A stretch of DNA of 64,000 bases. It comes from Taxawa tesnikishii (nom. ined.). Lineage: Eukaryota; Ascomycota; Dothideomycetes; Dothideales. The stretch covers positions 1,674,001-1,738,000 of the forward strand of contig JAPDRO010000002.1 of assembly GCA_030247885.1 (NCBI GenBank). The letters run 5' to 3'. The position numbers were made by a program, and so were the translations under genes. Every line of letters begins with the position of its first letter. Position 1 is the stretch's first letter. The notes under the pieces are model-generated. The model saw nothing but the letters and a program-made list of their open reading frames with translations. It ran no database searches and had not been told where the DNA came from. This document shows, in pieces, positions 10,728-22,831 of the stretch.

Positions 10728-11702
10728 GGTTGTGTTCGAGGAGCGCAGCGCGCAGAGGGCAAGGAGAGTGTTATGTTTGGCGGAGGTCTGACAGGAGGAC
10801 CATAAACTCGTGACGAGTGTTGTATGCCACAGTATGCGACAGATCTTGTCGGCTGGGGTGGTTGTCAAGTAAGGATCTGGAAGTAATGTAATGCAAGGCA
10901 GGGCAAGGCAATGCAGTGAAGCGTGGCTCGTTGGCAACTTTCGAAAGGAGCCAAATAAAGTTGAAGATGATGCCCGCTGCGCACATGCAAGCCCGGCGAC
11001 ACGGCGTTGATGAAAAGCCTTGGCAGTACAATCACGAACTCGAACCCGAACTCGAACTCTCGAACTCGAACTCCGGTTGGGCGACGTCGGGGCCTCACTT
11101 CGCCGTTGCCATATACGACTCTACAGTTGGAATGGGACGGTGGACCTTGGACACAAGTCCAGCGTCTTCGACACTGGCAGCGTGGATTCAGGTTCAACAC
11201 TCTGGGTACGAATTCGATCGGCATGAAACTTGCAACGCAGCGTTACCCCAGGTCGTGTGCAGCGCGACAGCATCTTCGAAGACGAAGACAGACGAAGACG
11301 GACGAAGTGCTTGTTGTTTAGCAGATAGAGCTTCTGAGCAGCACCCGTAACATGTCCATGCTGCTATTGAATCCCGGTCGTGTTCGTGCAACGGCGACAT
11401 AGTGTATGTCGTCTGTCTCGACGTCGAGGTCGGACAACAGACATGCATGACATGACGCCCGTCAAAAATTCGAAACAGATCAAGAGCCGTCGCCACTTCC
11501 CCAAGATTAGATGCGCCCCTGCCCTGTCCTGCCCTGCCCTGCCGTTTCGCTCAGCCAACGACATCCTTGTTTCCTTGGCGTCGCCAACCCGACAAGTCCG
11601 ACCATTACGACGCCGCCTTTCTCCTCCTCCGAAGTAGAAACAATACATACCCTCATACCGCACAACAACACTGCCTACCACACACCACACCACAATACCA
11701 CA
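10728..11702. other. Divergent intergenic region MTR10/ROT1
   Basis: Shared promoter region of about 975 bases. It holds short direct repeats of CGAACTC/GAACCC type near 11036-11072 and runs of GCAAGGCA near 10893-10915. No coding sequence is supported. Confidence 0.55.
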
Positions 11703-12687
11703 ATGAGATTACCATCCGCATACGCGTTGACCGCCAGCCTGGCATTCGCTGCCGTCGCGTCCGCCCAAGGTGCTACCGACCTCGTGGGAACCTGGTCAAC
11801 AAAGTCCAACAAGACCCTCACCGGCCCTGTACGTTCGCATAACGAGGAAGTACCCATGGCAGCAAGGAGACGCTGCTAACTGCAAGCGCAGGGCTTCTAC
11901 GATCCCGTGAATGAGGAATTCTTCGAGCCAGAGCGCACCGGCATCTCTTACTCCTTTACCGCAGATGGTCACTTCGAGGAGGCTTACTACCGCGCTATCG
12001 CCAACCGTACGTCGTATCGCCTCGTCCTTTCCTTCTTCTTTCGAGTGCGCAATCATGTTGGAGTACTGTATTTGGAAGAGTAGACTAACATACGGCACGA
12101 CACAGCACAAAACCCTGCCTGCCCGAGCGGAATAATGCAATGGCAACACGGAACCTACGTCAAGAACGCCGATGGTTCTCTCAGCCTGACTCCCTTTGCT
12201 GTCGACGGGCGCCAACTGCTCTCCGAGCCCTGCAGCTACGACAACGCCATCTTCACGCGCTACAACCAGACCGAGAAGTTCAAGGTATTTCCCTTTCCTT
12301 CTTGTGCACTTGTCATCTTCCTCGATCGCTAACGGCCCACTCCAACAGTCCTACCAAGTCCTGACCGACCCCTACCACAACATCCCCCGCCTGAACCTCT
12401 TCAAATTCGACGGCTCGCCTATGAACCCCATGTACCTCGTCTACTCTCCACCACAAATGCTGCCAACCAGCACCCTGAACCCAACTGCTTCTGCTACCGC
12501 AGGTGCGACCGCGACCGGCAGCAGCAAGCTCAGGAAGCGCGATGAGGTCCCGCTCAACTTCAAGATGACCCAGAGACGCGCCCACCAGGTCATGAACCCG
12601 GATCGCTGGTGGTGGATTGGCCTGACCCTGACTGGCGTCGGAGGATTGATGTACTTTGGCCCGAGGAGGATGGGAATCAGTCTCTGA
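11703..12687 (+). CDS. ROT1: ROT1, ER membrane chaperone for cell-wall glycoprotein synthesis
   Basis: Four exons: 11703-11828, 11892-12006, 12106-12284 and 12349-12687; 252 residues. An N-terminal signal sequence ([21 protein letters not shown]) is followed by the ROT1 hallmarks [93 protein letters not shown] and [12 protein letters not shown]-terminal hydrophobic anchor ([18 protein letters not shown]) ends the protein. In yeast Rot1 is an essential ER protein needed for beta-1,6-glucan synthesis and for O-mannosylation and folding of glycoproteins. Length and order match the family; the N-glycosylation sequons (NKT, NQT) suit lumenal exposure. Phases close without correction. Confidence 0.95.
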
Positions 12688-13278
12688 GCCGCACCATCAG
12701 GAACGCAGTCGGCGAGGTTAACAAAGGGAAGCATGTTGTGCATGTCATTGATGGAACATGGATCAACGGGCGTTTTCGGGGGCTGGGAAACCGTCACAAG
12801 CGCTTTGGCTGGAGTTAAGAGACGCAATTATGGGGACTATCTTCTTTTGCACAATCCATGGCACACGACTGCATGTGGGAAGTAACTGACTATTTCATCG
12901 CCCGCGCCTGCCTTTCCTGCCTTTCCTGCCTTTCCTGCCTTTCCTGCCTCCACTCGTAAAGTGTCATCAAGTGATTACCACTTTCCCGAAGAAAACGTCA
13001 AAGAAATCATCAAATCATGGCCAACCTGTTTCGCGTCAAATTCTCCAATCCCGTCCGCGTGGAGGTCATCTTTCAGCTCCAAAACTGTCACAGTCGTGTG
13101 ACGAGCCACTTCACAGGACCTCGCTCCATCTGTCGTTCCCTTCTTCCACTTCGTTCTCTTTATTATTTTTTTATTTTCTCTTGCTCTGCGCTTTGTTCTC
13201 CTATTCACCACTCTGCTTCCCCTGCTTCACTTACGACTGTGAGCCAGAGAAGCCAGCGCTTGGGCGGGGAAGAGAACT
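12688..13278. other. Convergent intergenic region with a 9-bp minisatellite
   Basis: 3' flanks of ROT1 and of the DUF6697 gene. Apart from the short tandem array at 12907-12948 I see nothing functional. Confidence 0.55.
12907..12948. repeat. Tandem array of TGCCTTTCC, about 4.5 copies
   Basis: Perfect 9-bp units in a row in the intergenic DNA between two convergent genes. Pyrimidine-rich on the plus strand. Confidence 0.9.
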
Positions 13279-15415
13279 CTACTTGCGCTCACCTGCACGA
13301 CCACGCAGATGCGGTGCTATAAACGGCTTCTGGCCCGGCTTGACGTCCTTCTGCTGCGCAGCACCAGCACCAGCATCAGCACCAGCACCAGCACCACCAG
13401 CAGCTGACGGGTTGCCGCTTCCGCCATCGCCGTTCTTCCGGCTCGCCTGCGCAGGTTTCGCCGTCCTCTCAGACACCGGAGCCTTGGCCACGCCATCTGG
13501 CGCCACGGCCCCCGCGCCCTCGACATCCTTGTTCTTGATCTTGACCAGCACGTCGTAGAACGCGCGATCGTAGCCGACGCACTCGAGGTACTCCCACCAG
13601 AGCCTGAGGCCGGGCTCCTCGTCGGCGTCGCTCTTCCCGAACGCGGCGAGGACGGCCTCGGGCCTGAGCAGGGAAACCTTCATGCGCGCCTCCCTCTCCC
13701 AGTCGCGCAGGTCGAGCACGTAGTCGTCCAGCGCGCGCTCGAATACTCGCTTCCCGGATCCGTTCTCGCGGGACGCGGACGCGATGCCGCCCTCGCCCGA
13801 TCCGGCGGCGGCGGCGGAGGAGGAGGAGGAGGAGGAGGAGGAGGAGGAGGCGGCACGGGCGGACGGCAGGGGCCCGGCGAACTCGGGCTTGGGCCAGAAG
13901 TGCGACATCAGCGCGTCGGTGACCCATCCAGGCCGGCCCGCGGACGCGAGCTGCTCGGCCCAGTACATCTTGACCGCGTCGGGCACGCCGTCGACCATGC
14001 GGTCGTGGTCGAGCCTGTCGCTGAACCGCGTCTGCGAGTAGTTGCCGTAGTACGTGTACTCGAGCCTTCCCCCGCCTTGGGCTCGCCGACGAAGACGGGC
14101 GCGTTCCGGTACGCGCGCTCGGGGGCGAGTCCTCGGTGGTGGAGGTGTTGAAGAAGGCCGTGAGTTTGGCGCCGTGGGTGCCGGGCGAGGCGGGCAGGAA
14201 GGGCTCGAATTCCGCGTCGAGGATCCAGTAGGCTCGGTCGGGGAGGATGCTGGTTCGCTTTTTGGTGACCCAGTAGAAGCCGGGGCTCCACTGGGTGCCG
14301 TGCAGGGTTTCGAAGAGGAACTCCCACGAGAAGGTCTCCGCGTGAGGGGGATGTTGTTTGTGATGTGAGGGTCGAGGGGCGGACGTTGTGCGATGTAGGT
14401 AGGCTGCCAGGTGGGATCGGCCTTGAGGGAGGGATCCTCGATGCTGCGGATGGGTTCGTCGGGGCTTTGAGTCGAAGCTGGCGTCTCAACTTGCTTTGGC
14501 TTCTCGTCCTCCTTCTCGGAGGCGGATGGCTGTGCCGAGATCTGGTCGAGTGGAGGCAGTTGGGTGCTCTCTCCGGAAGACTCGATTCGTGGAGGCCCAT
14601 CAATGGACGCCTTGACATTGGCACCAACACCGGACTGAACCAGCTCCCTGACCGTGATTGCTTTAGAGAAGGTTTGTGGCGGGGGATAGAGTGGAGGTTC
14701 ATTGTCATCACCAGCCTCAATCGACGCATCAATGTCATGCGCCATCTTCTTCAGCTCCCTTCCCAGAGCCTCCGCGGCCTCGGCTTCCGCAAGATAAGCG
14801 TCCGAGAGGCTCATACTTTCGTCGGAAGCGAACTGTCCCGTGGCCATACGAACAAGTGCTGGGTTCTTCATTGCCGCAGCCAGCTTCTCTCGGTGGGTCC
14901 TCTCTTTCTTGGGTATAGAGCGCGGCTGTATCGTCAGCACGGGAAGCTTCTTCCTCATACACACGCTCAATGTCACTCACCTTGTTCCGAAGCTCATGGA
15001 TCTGTTGCTGCAGGCTTCTCAGATCTCTGGTGACAATCTCTTTGACGTCCGCAATCTCCTTGGTTAGCTCTTCCACTCGATGCTCGGCTGCCTGGCCATC
15101 GGAAAGGTGACGGGAATCATTGTAGACCATTTGCTTTTGAAGTCCTTGAACCTTGCTCTCTAACAGCTCCGTGGAAGGGTTATTGGCCAGCGGAAGATAC
15201 GTCGTCATGACGTTTGGCTGGAAGCCTGGGGCTAAAGGGTTCAGATTGGGTATGCTACTGTTGTAGCGAGTGAGACTCAGGTCGGTGACTGGTGGCCGTT
15301 GAGACTGAAAGTGACGTTCAGCTGTTTGAAACGGAAAGCCGGGCATCCTGCTGGTGATGAATCTTAAATCTGTGGTTTGTTGAGCGTTGTTGTTGGAAGT
15401 GCTCGTTGCTGCCAC
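13279..15415 (-). CDS. DUF6697-like fungal protein with N-terminal coiled coil
   Basis: Two exons, 15415-14981 and 14925-13279, joined by a 55-nt intron (AAG/GTGAGT...ACAG/CCG). The N-terminus is disordered; residues about 85-145 form a coiled coil (ELLESKVQGLQKQM, VKEIVTRDLRSLQQQIHEL). The conserved core has SWEFLFETLHGTQWSPGFYW, AYWILDAEFEPFLPA, HGAKLTAFFN, RNAPVFVGEP, EYTYYGNYSQTRFSD, VKMYWAEQLAS, HFWPKP and, near the end, IAPHLRG. I recall this set as DUF6697, function unknown. A Ser run (about 11) and an AGAGAGADAGAGA tract lie in the C-terminal half. Three one-base deletions are needed, at 14346-14350 (G5), 14121-14125 (G5) and 14069-14073 (C5); three of the same sign restore the original frame, so a shifted-frame island of about 90 residues sits inside an otherwise open frame. 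Corrected length is about 694. Confidence 0.75.
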
Positions 15416-16746
15416 TGGTCTTTGTTGACGTGTGGGTGTCGGTTGATGGTATTGAAGGGTAGAAAGGTAAATGATAGAGAGCCGATAGAATCAAGAAGGG
15501 AGCGTCAGATATGGAGAACGAGAAGGATTTCTGGTCGGTTGTAGGTTAAAGATGTTGCAGTGTGGATCAGCGGTTCATTCAATATGACTTCAGTGGAAAT
15601 CGAATGTTGAGTGAAGCTCCGTAGTGAATTCCGCGCACTGGCTCAGTAGGCGAGAAGGTTGAAGGGACCACTGCCAGCCAAGTGGACAGTGGCTAGGAAA
15701 CTTGTTTATAGTTGTGTGTACCGGAGATATCGTGCAGTAGAGGATTGGGGGCGGGGGTTTGGATGGGAAGGACAAGGAAGGGAGGAGATGGAAGGCAACA
15801 TGTAGCTTCAGTTCTGATGGGACAAGGAGGAAAAACGTCGAAAGGGCCTTTTACCATCCAAGAGGTGAGGAACTACTGGCTCACATACGAGTCAATCGGT
15901 CACTAAAACATCGTTTGAGAAGAATGATTTGAGCGAGAGGATTAGGTATTGTACGTAAGATGCAGTTAGGTAAGCTCTCTAGAGCCTCGGAGCAGACAAT
16001 GTATGCTCGTGACACGCTCGAGTAACCAGGTTGGGCAAGGTGGACGTCTATTCAGCCTTCGAAGCCTACTTTTTGATCAGTAAAGTATCAATATCGGGCA
16101 TCGCCTGAAAACATGGATCTTGCCGGCCGGTAAAGTTCCCACCATTCGGCGGCGCATTGAGAACTGGATTACCAGATACTTCTGCCATGTCAAACCCCTA
16201 TCAGAAGATGTAGCCAGACACTGCCGTTCCGCGCCTCGCTCCTCGTCCTCAGTCCATCCAACTGGGAGTTCATCTACGCAGGTAAAAAGAAATCGTCAGG
16301 TTGCTGTCATACTCTCCAGTCAACGAGACAGGCTGTGCAGAGCCGGACCAGTCACCAACCCAGTCGTGCTGAGGATACGGACCCGGCTGCAGTATCAATG
16401 GATGGGTATCCCTCCAGCCACGAGGACCATACCAGCTGATGTATGAGTGTAGCCAAATCAACCCCGAGATTCCTTTTAGCCAACCGAAATCCAGTCGTGA
16501 ATTCTCCCGGGAAGAGACTACCTCTGTCTCACTGGGACATGGATCAATACCTCTCTAGCCTTGATTGAACGGAGCATCCATTGACCATTCCGACACGTTC
16601 GTAGTGTTTACGTCGAGGCCGAGGACCCAAAATCTGAGTGGGCAAGGTTGGTTGACCCTCACGATTCAGCCTCATGATGTCACCCGCCCTGCCGCTTCAC
16701 TTGTCCATCCGCCCTCCCTCGTCTTTGACCAAAAACTCTCCCAGAT
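15416..16746. other. Intergenic region, 1.3 kb
   Basis: Upstream region of the DUF6697 gene, then sequence with no supported gene. Small open frames are scattered on both strands without shared codon character or domains. Confidence 0.5.
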
Positions 16747-17799
16747 CTACGCCGCTTCCTCCTCACGCTCGTCCTCAGCGTCGTACCCGACGTCGTCTCT
16801 GCCAGACACATGGCCTTTTCCGCCATTTTCGAAGTTCAGCATGCATCCAGCGACCGGGACCCCGCGACCGCTTCGGTGCTTGTGAGGATGCGTCGCCGCT
16901 TCACCTTGCGATTGATGGAGCGCAGGCGGATAGTTCTGTGCTGCACCTTCCCTAGCGAAGGGAGGGTCCATGGGGCGCAGAGGCGTCAATGGCTGTTCGC
17001 CTGCTTTGAACGGAAACTGGCTCGAGCTCCGACGATGAGAAGGCAAGTACCATTTCCTCTTCATCCGAAGACGTAAGTGCGAGAAGTTCTCGTAGTTACT
17101 CGAGTCATTTGTCGGTCTGCGAGGCTGGGGCCGCCGCCATTTTTCTTTTGATGGTATTGCGTCTCAGTTCTCGGGAGGCAGTGTTTCTTGGTGCTGGCGG
17201 CTCAGGAACCGGTTGGATACCTGATTCTGGTTCGTTCGCTGGTCCGCTCGGAACTGTTTCTTCCTCGTCCGGGGATAAGGCGCTTGCAAGCATCTCTAGC
17301 AGTGTTTCTGTCACGTCTCTCTGCAAGGCTGCTGCCGACGGTGACTTCTTCAGGCGGGATGACGGTCCTCATGCACTGTCATCTGAGGCAGAATGGTCAA
17401 GCAACTCGAGTAGTTGTTCGAATTCGTGGTCAGAGATTGCGGATTGGAGGACGCCGATATCTTGAGTGCGGGTACAGACATCGGCCTTCCACACAGCGTT
17501 GTTCTGCGCTCGCAACGTCGCAGTAACCCCGTCGTCGGGTGTTCGTGTCGAGTTCTCTTGGCATGAGTTTGATTGTGTTTCTCCTTTCCCTAAACCATCA
17601 AAACACAGCGCCCTGGGTGGGCTTGATCCGTCATGCTCACTTGGTGTCTGTAGCGAGTTGTGTATAGTTACTCGTGTGTAGTCTGGCGTGGTCGGAATCT
17701 GGGTGAATCTGGTGATGACTAACTCAGGAATACATATAGAAACAGAAACAAGAGCAGTACCAGCATGACAAAGTAAGCGACAATTGCCGTGAAACTCAT
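16747..17799 (-). pseudogene. Doubtful interrupted gene: one membrane span plus low-complexity basic tail
   Basis: I do not recognise it. An ATG at 17799 gives a strongly hydrophobic N-terminus (MSFTAIVAYFVMLVLLLFLF). A short intron (GTATTC...CCAG, weak donor) could link it to a frame running to 17369 (…SAISDHEFEQLLELLDH…). That frame meets one TGA and then continues in phase to 17105 (…DVTETLLEMLASALSPDEEE…). After one slip near the A-run at 17146-17150 it continues to 16747 as a Ser/Pro/Arg-rich tail (MKRKWYLPSHRRSSSQFPF). The three segments are collinear and similar in composition, which suggests one gene that is broken, mis-sequenced or spliced in a way I cannot see. It could also be chance frames. 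Confidence 0.25.
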
Positions 17800-17945
17800 G
17801 TGCTGTGAAAGCTCGGGCGAACATGAAAGCGTCATCGGTGTTGTGCATGTTGATACGGTGAACTGTACTTGCGTGAACCATACAGTTGTTGCCCTGATAC
17901 AGCCGACGGGCTCTGTTCCACGTAACTTGAGATCCAAGCACACCA

Positions 17946-17982
17946 GCTGGGCTGGGCTGGGCTGGGCTGGGCTGGGCTGGGG
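17946..17982. repeat. Tandem array of GGGCT, about 7 copies
   Basis: Pentanucleotide microsatellite in the roughly 400-base spacer between the doubtful gene and the DAHP synthase 3' end. The spacer (17800-18213) otherwise shows nothing functional. G-runs at regular spacing on the plus strand could form a quadruplex. Confidence 0.9.
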
Positions 17983-18213
17983 CTATGATTGCTGATGCTC
18001 GGTCTCTGTTTGGGGCACCCGACCGTAATGATTGTACTCATGTGATGCCGCAAAGAGCCCATGGGACCTAAAGGGTTATGGTCTTGACCGAGATGAACTT
18101 TTGTATGGTATAAATGCTCGTCAATAGTACAAACGCCCAGTCATGCAACGCCACGCCATCGAGATGAAACAGCACTTTTCCGACCGACTCTTCAACGTGC
18201 AGCGGAGTGGCAT

Positions 18214-19490
<1,277 letters not shown>

Positions 19491-20122
19491 GTTTGCAGTC
19501 GCTCAATGGTACAGGGAATAATTGGTGAGTGAAGAACGACGGAGAAGAGTATGTTCGGTTTTATGTGTGTTGTGTGGGATGACTTGATATGGAGCCGGTA
19601 CGCAGAACGTAAATCGTAGAATGTAGGGACGCGGAACGTAGAACGTAGAACGTAGAACGTAGAACGTAGAACGTAGAACGTGTGTGACTCAGGGATTGTC
19701 CCAGGGTTTGAGCGGCTGGATCCCGCATTTGCCAGGGCGTCAGTTGTAGGCCTCCGTAGCACTTTGTCCTCTGCGCGCGCCAGTTTCACCGCCCCATCCA
19801 AACAACAGCCGCTTAACAGACGTTTCCTTGTCCTACGACGCGACGAGACAAAGGGAATACAGCTCCTCCTTCCCCTATCCCTATCCCTTCCCCTTCCCCT
19901 CCAGTACAGCTGTCACCCCGCCCGCTCTGGTATACCTTCGTCACCGACCGGTGGCTGTTGCCTCAGTTGCTGCCATACTTACTGTCTTCCGAGCATTTCA
20001 AGGTGATGCGATCGACGTCATTCGATGTCATGGCGGGGTGTCTCTTCCGCATCTTTATCTGTCTCCAGATCGCATAGCAACAGGTCGAGTACCACTTCTC
20101 TTTGTCCACTACGTCTCTCACA
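19491..20122. other. Shared 632-bp divergent promoter
   Basis: Lies between the start codons of DAHP synthase and the dehydroshikimate-dehydratase-like gene. It carries the 7-bp minisatellite at 19633-19681 and a CCTATCCC/CCTTCCCC pyrimidine tract near 19868-19902, a common fungal core-promoter feature next to the right-hand gene. Confidence 0.6.
19633..19681. repeat. Tandem array of GAACGTA, about 7 copies
   Basis: Perfect 7-bp repeats inside the divergent promoter, with degenerate units to the left (GTAAATC, GTAGAAT, GTAGGGA). A related GTAGAGC/GTAGTGC array sits near 27550-27582. Confidence 0.9.
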
Positions 20123-21217
20123 ATGTCGATTTCTCTGTCCTCACTACAATCCATCCCTACCTCCTACGCCACTGTCTCCATCGGCTGCAAGGATGAGCAC
20201 ACTCTCCCCAAGAAGCTCAACGCCATATACGGGGCGGGCTTCTCGGCCATTGAGCTCGGCTTCCCGGATCTGCTCTCCTTTGCTTCGATGCACTTGAGGA
20301 AGGAGGTTGGTCCGTACGACTGGGACGATCTCATTACCGCAGGAAAGGTGGTCAAGGCACAGTGCGACGCCAAGGGCCTGAAGATCCTCATGCTGCAGCC
20401 CTTTTCCAACTTTGAGGGCTGGAAGGAGGAAGAAGGTCGCAAAGATGCTTTCACTCGCGCAAAGGGCTGGATCAGGATCATGGAGGCCGTTGGCACCGAC
20501 ATGCTGCAGGTGGGCCAAATCTCCCGTAGGGCCGGCTCACTCACCTACTAATGCTGGTACTACCAGGTCGGCTCCTCCGATACACCAGAAGACAAGATCG
20601 GTACCGACCGGGACCGCTTTGTTTCCGATCTACGTGAACTGGCCGACATGCTCGCCGAGCACAAGTTCCGCCTCTGCTACGAGAACTGGTGCTGGTCTAC
20701 CCACGCTCCGACATGGCGAGACGTCTGGGACATCGTGCAGAAGGTTGACAGACCCAATATCGGACTCTGCCTCGACACCTTTCAGACCGCCGGTTACGAA
20801 TGGGCTGACCCCACTACCGAGTCCGGACTGCTGGACAAGCCCAAGGATAAGCTCGAAGCCGACTTTCACGCTTCAATGGAAGACCTGGCCAAGACTATCC
20901 CCAAGGAGAAGATCTATCTGCTGCAGATCAGCGATGCATACAAACCAAAGACCCCGTTCGACAAGGGAGTTGACGAGTCCGGAACCAGGCCGCGTGGCCG
21001 ATGGAGCCATGATTTCCGGCCACTGCCCTTCCAGGGATACCTGCCGGTTGTCGAGGTGGCCAAGGCCGTACTGAAGACGGGCTTCAGGGATTGGTTCTCT
21101 TACGAAATCTTTGACGGCGGCCCAGAGGGCAAGGGCAAGGACTACGAGCTGGAACCGTTCGCAAAGTCTGCGTTCGCTACACAGAAGAAGCTGCTCGAGG
21201 CTTGCGCGGATTCTTAA
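20123..21217 (+). CDS. Sugar-phosphate isomerase/epimerase-type TIM barrel, 3-dehydroshikimate dehydratase-like
   Basis: Two exons, 20123-20509 and 20567-21217; the 57-nt intron has a TACTAAT branch site. Product 345 residues. I chose the ATG at 20123 because the conserved N-terminus (SLQSIPTSYATVSIGCK) starts there. Barrel motifs: AIELGFPDLLSF, LMLQPFSNFEGW, CYENWCWSTHAPTW, IGLCLDTFQTAG, IYLLQISDAYK, RGRWSHDFRPLPFQGYLPV and WFSYEIFDGG. The Glu, Asp, Gln/His and Glu of these strand ends are the expected divalent-metal ligands of the xylose-isomerase-like superfamily. The closest functional relatives I recall are fungal dehydroshikimate dehydratases (quinate pathway, giving protocatechuate), but many family members have other or unknown substrates. 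The neighbouring DAHP synthase makes a shikimate link plausible; the exact reaction is inference. Confidence 0.85.
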
Positions 21218-21441
21218 CGGCGCGGTTTACGAACTGAGTACATAATTCAAACGAACATAATATTACTGTGGAACTGAAACCGACATTGACTCTCGTACCT
21301 ACGTAAAGACCATGCAAGAACATAAACTTACCACCAAGCAGGACATCGAGTGGCACGCAGCGCACTGAACCCAGCAAATCGTAGGAAAATCGTAGAAGAT
21401 TGGTCCAACAACAACCAACGATTAACAAGACGGCGAACGGT

Positions 21442-22456
21442 CTACGCTCCCTTCATACCTCCACATCCCGTACCTTGGCAATCCAGACCAGGCAGAGGGT
21501 ACGCACACGCTCCCGCATCTGCAGACGGCTTCGCAGCCTCCGAAGTCTTCGTCGAGCTAGGCTTAGTCGGCTCCGGCAGGGATAGACCTTCTCGGTCGTG
21601 CTCGTGCTCGTGCTCGTGCTCACGCTCGACGTCGTCGTCAACGAAGAAGAAGAAGAAGAAGAAGAAGAAGAAGAAGAAGAAGAAGAAGAAGAAGAAGAAG
21701 AAGAAGAAGAAGAAGAAGAAGAAGAAGAAGAAGAAGAAGAAGAAGAAGAAGAAGAAGAAGAAGAAGAAGAAGAAGAAGAAGAAGAAGAAGAAGAAGAAGA
21801 AGAAGAAGAAGAAGAAGAAGAAGAAGAAGAAGAAGAAGCTGCTGGGGCGTTGGCGGCGGGGATGTGTGAAGCACTGTCCGCGGCGGAGGAAGGCTTTGAC
21901 CGTAGCTGCTGAAGGGAAGGGTGGAGAAGATGAACGGCTGGGTCACGGTGACGGTTGGCGCGTCCGCCGTGACGGTGACTGTGGGCGCCTCTGCCGTGAC
22001 CGTGACGGTTGCCTGCGATGCCTCACGTGTCGTTGCTGCGGCTTGGGCACCCTTGCGTGGGGTGCTCGGCGTGATCGGGATGATCGCGAGACTGCTCGAG
22101 GAAGCTCCGCTGGTGGGCGCGACGGCGAGAGGAGTGCTCGTCGGAACAACCGCCAGGCTGCTAGAGGAGGCTCCTGTGGCCTTTGGTGAGGGAATCTCAA
22201 AGGTCAGGTACGGCAGCTTAGGGGCTTGGGTTTGCTTAGATGCTTCTGAGGATTCGGAAGAACTGGATGCTGGAGGAATGTAGACGGTCGAGGTGGCCGT
22301 GTCCGTAATGGTGGAGAGCCCCGGCGAGGTTGTTCCAGGAGCGACTGTGGTATACTTGGTGACAATGTCGGTAATGGTAACGAGCTGTCTGGGTAAGACG
22401 GCCGCTGCTGCGATCTGGCCTGCCAGAGCAGCGAGGATTGCGTTTTGTGGATGCAT
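21442..22456 (-). CDS. Secreted Ser/Thr-rich protein with a very long poly-Ser tract
   Basis: The ATG at 22456 begins a signal peptide (MHPQNAILAALAGQIAAAAV) followed by Thr/Ser-rich sequence with a repeated APTVTVTA motif (about residues 155-180). No named domain. The frame then reaches a 65-unit TTC tract. Read naively it becomes poly-Leu and stops at 21638. Two single-base deletions, near the AAA at 21893-21897 and in the CCC at 21579-21581, would instead give poly-Ser flanked by Ser/Thr-rich sequence (NAPAASS before, LTTTSSVSTSTSTSTTEKVY after). A Pro/Lys-rich tail with three Cys would follow (CAYPLPGLDCQGTGCGGMKGA) and end at 21442. With two bases added the length is exactly 339 codons, which supports this reading. 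Likely a wall or extracellular protein. Confidence 0.6.
21643..21838. repeat. (GAA)65 trinucleotide tract
   Basis: 196 bases of uninterrupted GAA on the plus strand (TTC on the minus strand), inside the secreted-protein gene on the minus strand. A pure purine/pyrimidine tract of this length can form triplex DNA and is prone to slippage, so the assembled length may not be exact. A shorter GTGCTC array (about 21594-21622) lies beside it. Confidence 0.97.
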
Positions 22457-22831
22457 CTTGATTGATGGTTCGCGTGTTTTTGATAGATAAAGGTAGAGAG
22501 CTCGCGATGGTAGAGAACGTAGGAGAAGGGGGCTTAATATTAGCAGAAAGACACCAGGGCATTGCGAATGTGCACATGGTCGTTGTTCAACATAAAACAC
22601 AAAGAAACACGTGGTGGGAAAAGGACAATGCCTTTTGTGTACAGCTTCGTTGTGACGTGCCGACACAATAGCCTTTCATTCTTAAGATACAACTGTCTGC
22701 GCCACCACATGACATGAGGATACCAGCAACAGCGTCCAACTTCTGATTCAGCTGGCTCCGAAACGACCCTTCGCTCAGCTGATTGGCATGTCGTGAGATC
22801 CCGATGTTGCTGCCCAGTATACGACCCGGCA
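22457..22831. other. Short intergenic region, 375 bases
   Basis: 5' flank of the Ser-rich protein gene and 3' flank of the AAA ATPase gene, both on the minus strand. Nothing else recognised. Confidence 0.5.

Noticed and set aside
13780-14151. Plus-strand frames with a poly-Glu run opposite the DUF6697 gene
   Set aside because: Antisense of the Ser run in the coding strand; no independent support.
21350-22283. Plus-strand frames giving long poly-Lys or poly-Glu over the GAA tract
   Set aside because: Any frame through a GAA tract is open. Flanks on this strand have no protein character, whereas the minus strand has a signal peptide and Thr/Ser repeats.
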